Of a stretch of 18,651 nt of DNA, positions 17,001 through 18,651 are shown piece after piece. Under the pieces are notes generated by a model. The model was not told the DNA's origin. It saw only the letters and a program-made list of their open reading frames with translations, and made no database searches. The position numbers were made by a program, and so were the translations under genes. The DNA lies in NCBI GenBank assembly GCA_023481335.1, contig JAMCWI010000006.1, positions 1-18,651 of the forward strand, in the 5' to 3' direction. This DNA comes from Bacillota bacterium (GTDB lineage Bacteria; Bacillota; Desulfotomaculia; Desulfotomaculales; Desulfotomaculaceae). Positions within the stretch are counted from its first letter, which is position 1, and each line of letters opens with the position of its first letter.

Positions 17001-17540
17001 ATAATGGACAGACTATCTGAATTACTGAAAGTTACTTTCGGGGAGGATACACTGCAGGAAAACCTCTACTGGCTGGCCGAGTCATTAACCATTAAGAATA
17101 ACGAGACACCGGTGGAGAGGCTGCGCCGCTATTTCATGGACGAATTCTACAAAGATCATTTGCAAACATACCAGAAGCGGCCTATCTATTGGCTATTTGA
17201 TTCAGGTAAAAAGAAAGGTTTTCGTGCCCTGGTCTACCTGCATCGCTACAATTCGGAAACCTTGGCCAGAATGAGGCTGGGCTACCTGCAGGAAATGCAG
17301 GTCAAGTATGCCAATGAGGAGCAGTTGCTTATACAGCGTCTGGATCAGCCGACCTTAAACAGAGTGGAAAAAACCGCCGCCAATAAGCGCCTGGAAGAAG
17401 TCCGGGCCCGCCAGAGGGAGCTTGTTGAATACGATAAGCTCCTGGCAGACTATGCCAACCGGCGCATTCTTCTGGACCTGGATGACGGGGTAGTGGTGAA
17501 TTACGCAAAGCTCCAGAAGCTACTGTCTGCAATAAAGTAA
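14031..17540 (+). CDS. pglX: BREX adenine-specific DNA methyltransferase PglX (BrxX)
   Basis: An 1169-aa protein from GTG 14031, with GGAGG (14018-14022) 8 nt upstream. It transfers a methyl group from SAM to N6 of adenine in a non-palindromic site, marking host DNA. Seen: QLFTPEWIVKYM (241-252), SAM-binding motif I MDPACGSGH (307-315), the acidic GLEIDD (349-354), catalytic motif IV NPPY (487-490) followed by MGVKG, and a C-terminal charged helical tail with a likely coiled coil (about 1080-1150). The central-to-C-terminal part would hold the target-recognition domain. Base composition is mosaic: about 52-60 percent GC in lines sampled near 14461, 16861-16921 and 17221, but about 17-38 percent across 15181-16380. 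Frame is intact, with no visible invertible repeats. pglZ would be the expected next core gene but is displaced by an ATPase gene. Confidence 0.95.
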   Translation: MNKTAIKKVATFARKELINQVSLRVQSFGITPESTGKIEVGSDYVIISGRHYPKKLLKPFEALKKEIEKNGFDQVVEEAAYTWFNRFVALRFMEVNDYLPSKIRVLSSQTPEKVDPDILTIYREVDFPFDEAYVQERLQKGDNEAAFRHLLIAQCNQLSRIMPFLFEKFNDYTELVLPASLLHTDSVISCLVNEIEEDDFREVEIIGWMYQYYIADKKDEIFTKLKKNIKIKKEDIPAATQLFTPEWIVKYMVENSLGQLWLERHPESLIKGKMRYYVEPAEQVPEVIAKLNSQKNPYLKLEEIKIMDPACGSGHMLVYAFDLLYEIYEEIGYPKREIPYSILEHNLHGLEIDDRAAQLASFVLFMKARSITSRVFNKPPEINVLSIKETNHLKHEKIAKKLADGDIEKYEQIYRLLKLFVDAKNYGSLLCPEKDINFDFFETRIELLLEQNTSQLFEITYDDLMLTKLILRLSKILCKKYEIVLINPPYMGVKGMNTKLYEYIKEHYHLAKLDLFAAFIIRTLAMTVANGYNASINQHSWMFLSGYEELRRKLLDTTTISSMIHLGPRAFEEIGGEMVQSTAYVLRQTAILDYKGTYYRLSHYNTTFDKELSFLNKENIYVISQFSFDDIPSFSIAYWASDKVRKIFKYYPKLGELAEPRQGLATSDNNRFLRLWHEVSCVKIGFNLTDAKSAQKSKKKWIPYNKGGEYRKWYGNQQYLIDWENDGYSVKEYAARLYKTYTRTIKNIPYYFREGITWSDVSIVNFGARYTPIGFIFDVKGSTLFVEEKLQNVILAFLGTKLVNSFLAMLNPTMSFQVGNLKALPLSPSISNNIEIHLLASENVMISKTDWDSFELSWDFQSHPMLTYKNAELLINQAYENWVGHSESQFNQLKANEEKLNHIFIKMYGLEDELTPEVPADAITISQANRERDTKSFLSYAIGCMMGRYSLDVPGLAYAGGEFDWSKYKLFRPDPDGILPITDKGYFDDDIMDRLSELLKVTFGEDTLQENLYWLAESLTIKNNETPVERLRRYFMDEFYKDHLQTYQKRPIYWLFDSGKKKGFRALVYLHRYNSETLARMRLGYLQEMQVKYANEEQLLIQRLDQPTLNRVEKTAANKRLEEVRARQRELVEYDKLLADYANRRILLDLDDGVVVNYAKLQKLLSAIK

Positions 17541-17561
17541 GTACAACTTTGGGGAAGCATG

Positions 17562-17582
17562 TATAGTGGTATATACTATAAT
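17562..17582 (+). promoter_or_regulatory. palindrome overlapping a -10 box before the ATPase gene
   Basis: TATAGT (17562-17567) and ACTATA (17575-17580) are exact reverse complements with a 7-nt spacer. The right arm overlaps a perfect TATAAT at 17577-17582. No good -35 is found at 16-18 nt. This suggests a regulated internal promoter for the ATPase gene, separate from the brx transcript. It is an inference from pattern only. Confidence 0.3.
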
Positions 17583-17631
17583 AAGTAACGGTTATTGGTA
17601 ATTAATGAAACTGTATCTGAGGTGAAGAAAT

Positions 17632-18651
17632 TTGTTCAGCCAGCTCAGGTTTAAACGATTTAAAAGTTTTGCCGATGCAACTATGCCTGTGGAGCCAATA
17701 AATATTTTGATCGGAGCCAATGCCAGCGGCAAAAGCAATCTCATTGACGGATTGCAAATTTTATCCGGTCTGGCCACTGGCCGGGAACTGGTAGACATTC
17801 TTGACGGTATCAGGGGGCAGGAGACAGGTATACGGGGCGGCAGCAGGGGAGCACCAAGATACGACAGCACTTCCTTTGAGCTGGGCTGTTCCCTGGATTG
17901 TGAAGAGTACATATTGGATTATGATATTAAAATTGGTGTAAAGCCGAAGGTTTGGTTATTGAGTGAATCCCTATATAAAAAAGTGCACGGAACAAAGCAA
18001 AAAAGACAATCTGTTTACCGGACTTCAGCGCCAGATGAAAAAAGCGGCGATATCCAGGTGATTTACCATACAAACCATCCGGGAAGAAATCCGCAGGTGC
18101 CATTTTTGAGAAATTACTCCATCCTAAGTCAGATTCCCGGACGATTTCCGGCTGATTCCAATGTTGCACCGGAAGTAAGAAGATTTTTCAATAAAGTTTC
18201 CTCGGTCCTTAGGGGAATTCTTATTCTAAACCCTGTTCCCCATTTAATGAGGGATTATGTGCACAGCTCCAGAACCAGAATTGTGCCCACAGCCGAGAAT
18301 CTCTCCGCAGTAATGGCTGAGTTGATAAAAACCAGTGATACAAAACAATTAATACTTAAATATCTCCAGGATTTTCCGGAACAGCAAATTGTGGATATCA
18401 AGGTCTTAGATACACCTACAGGGGATGTAATGCTTAGTTTTATAGAAAAATTTGGCAACTACTTAAAACCCATTGATGCCAGGGGTATGTCTGACGGTAC
18501 ACTCCGCTATTTATCGATACTGGCAGCGCTGGTAGGGGAAAAGCCCGGAACTACGGTGGTAGTGGAGGAAGTTGATAATGGCCTGCACCCCAGCAGGGCT
18601 TACAAACTTATTGATGCTTTAAGGGAGTTGGGCAAAAAAAGAGAAATAGAT
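17632..18651 (+). CDS. AAA_21/OLD-like ATPase (COG4637-like), 3' end outside window
   Basis: An open frame of 340 codons runs to the window edge. TTG 17632 follows GAGGTG (17619-17624) at 7-nt spacing, and a stop at 17623-17625 in the same frame excludes any earlier start. Seen: FKRFKSFADA (7-16), Walker A GANASGKS (28-35), IRGG (60s), an ABC-type signature region GMSDGTLRYLSILAAL (285-300), and Walker B VVVEEVDNGLHP (309-320), the order of SMC/ABC-like ATPases of the OLD/AAA_21 kind. Members are usually about 380-420 aa, so most of the gene is present. Related ATPases pair with an effector such as a TOPRIM-like nuclease (DUF4276 or DUF4435), which would lie downstream. Position right after pglX matches where PARIS sits in Salmonella BREX, but AriA identity is not established. 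Confidence 0.8.
   Translation, partial: MFSQLRFKRFKSFADATMPVEPINILIGANASGKSNLIDGLQILSGLATGRELVDILDGIRGQETGIRGGSRGAPRYDSTSFELGCSLDCEEYILDYDIKIGVKPKVWLLSESLYKKVHGTKQKRQSVYRTSAPDEKSGDIQVIYHTNHPGRNPQVPFLRNYSILSQIPGRFPADSNVAPEVRRFFNKVSSVLRGILILNPVPHLMRDYVHSSRTRIVPTAENLSAVMAELIKTSDTKQLILKYLQDFPEQQIVDIKVLDTPTGDVMLSFIEKFGNYLKPIDARGMSDGTLRYLSILAALVGEKPGTTVVVEEVDNGLHPSRAYKLIDALRELGKKREID

Noticed and set aside
1..18651. CRISPR arrays, tRNA or rRNA genes, transposase or integrase genes
   Set aside because: No regularly spaced direct repeats, no cloverleaf-like segment and no transposase or recombinase motif were seen on either strand.

Overview
The window looks like a phage-defence island from a low-to-moderate GC Gram-positive bacterium. 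Strong GGAGG-type ribosome binding sites stand before nearly every gene, TTG starts are frequent, and the protein families are typical of Clostridia (possibly Peptococcaceae-like; this placement is inference). All genes recognised here lie on the + strand.

Left edge (1-1753). The C-terminal part of an AddA/UvrD-type helicase-nuclease: helicase motifs V and VI plus a RecB-like PD-(D/E)XK nuclease domain. An in-frame stop at 5-7 cuts it off from any N-terminal ATPase half. A 225-bp gap follows, with a strong hairpin and a possible promoter.

Middle-left (1754-8942). A uracil-DNA-glycosylase-fold protein with altered catalytic motifs, then a tight three-gene cassette: a DUF6361 protein, a two-HxK phospholipase-D-like protein and a 1071-aa SNF2-like helicase. 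The three reading frames overlap by 8 and 14 nt, so they are probably translationally coupled. The set has a putative nuclease, a motor and a protein of unknown function, but lacks the DrmA/DrmB hallmarks of DISARM. I cannot assign it to a named system with confidence.

Middle-right (8943-17540). A 322-bp non-coding region with two inverted repeats and a consensus -10 box leads into brxA, brxB, brxC and pglX, the first four genes of a BREX system in type-1 order. pglZ and brxL would be expected downstream, outside the window. PglX is the adenine-N6 methyltransferase that marks self DNA, BrxC is a large ATPase, and BrxA and BrxB are small core proteins. The central part of pglX, including its target-recognition region, is clearly more AT-rich than its ends, suggesting mosaic origin.

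Right edge (17541-18651). After a 91-bp spacer with its own palindrome and -10 box, an OLD/ABC-like ATPase starts and runs off the end. It sits just after pglX, where other BREX loci carry embedded accessory defence genes such as PARIS in Salmonella. Its effector partner, if any, would be beyond the window.

The region reads as layered defence: BREX as the backbone, a DUF6361-PLD-helicase unit immediately upstream, an unusual glycosylase-fold gene, and an ATPase module nested after pglX.
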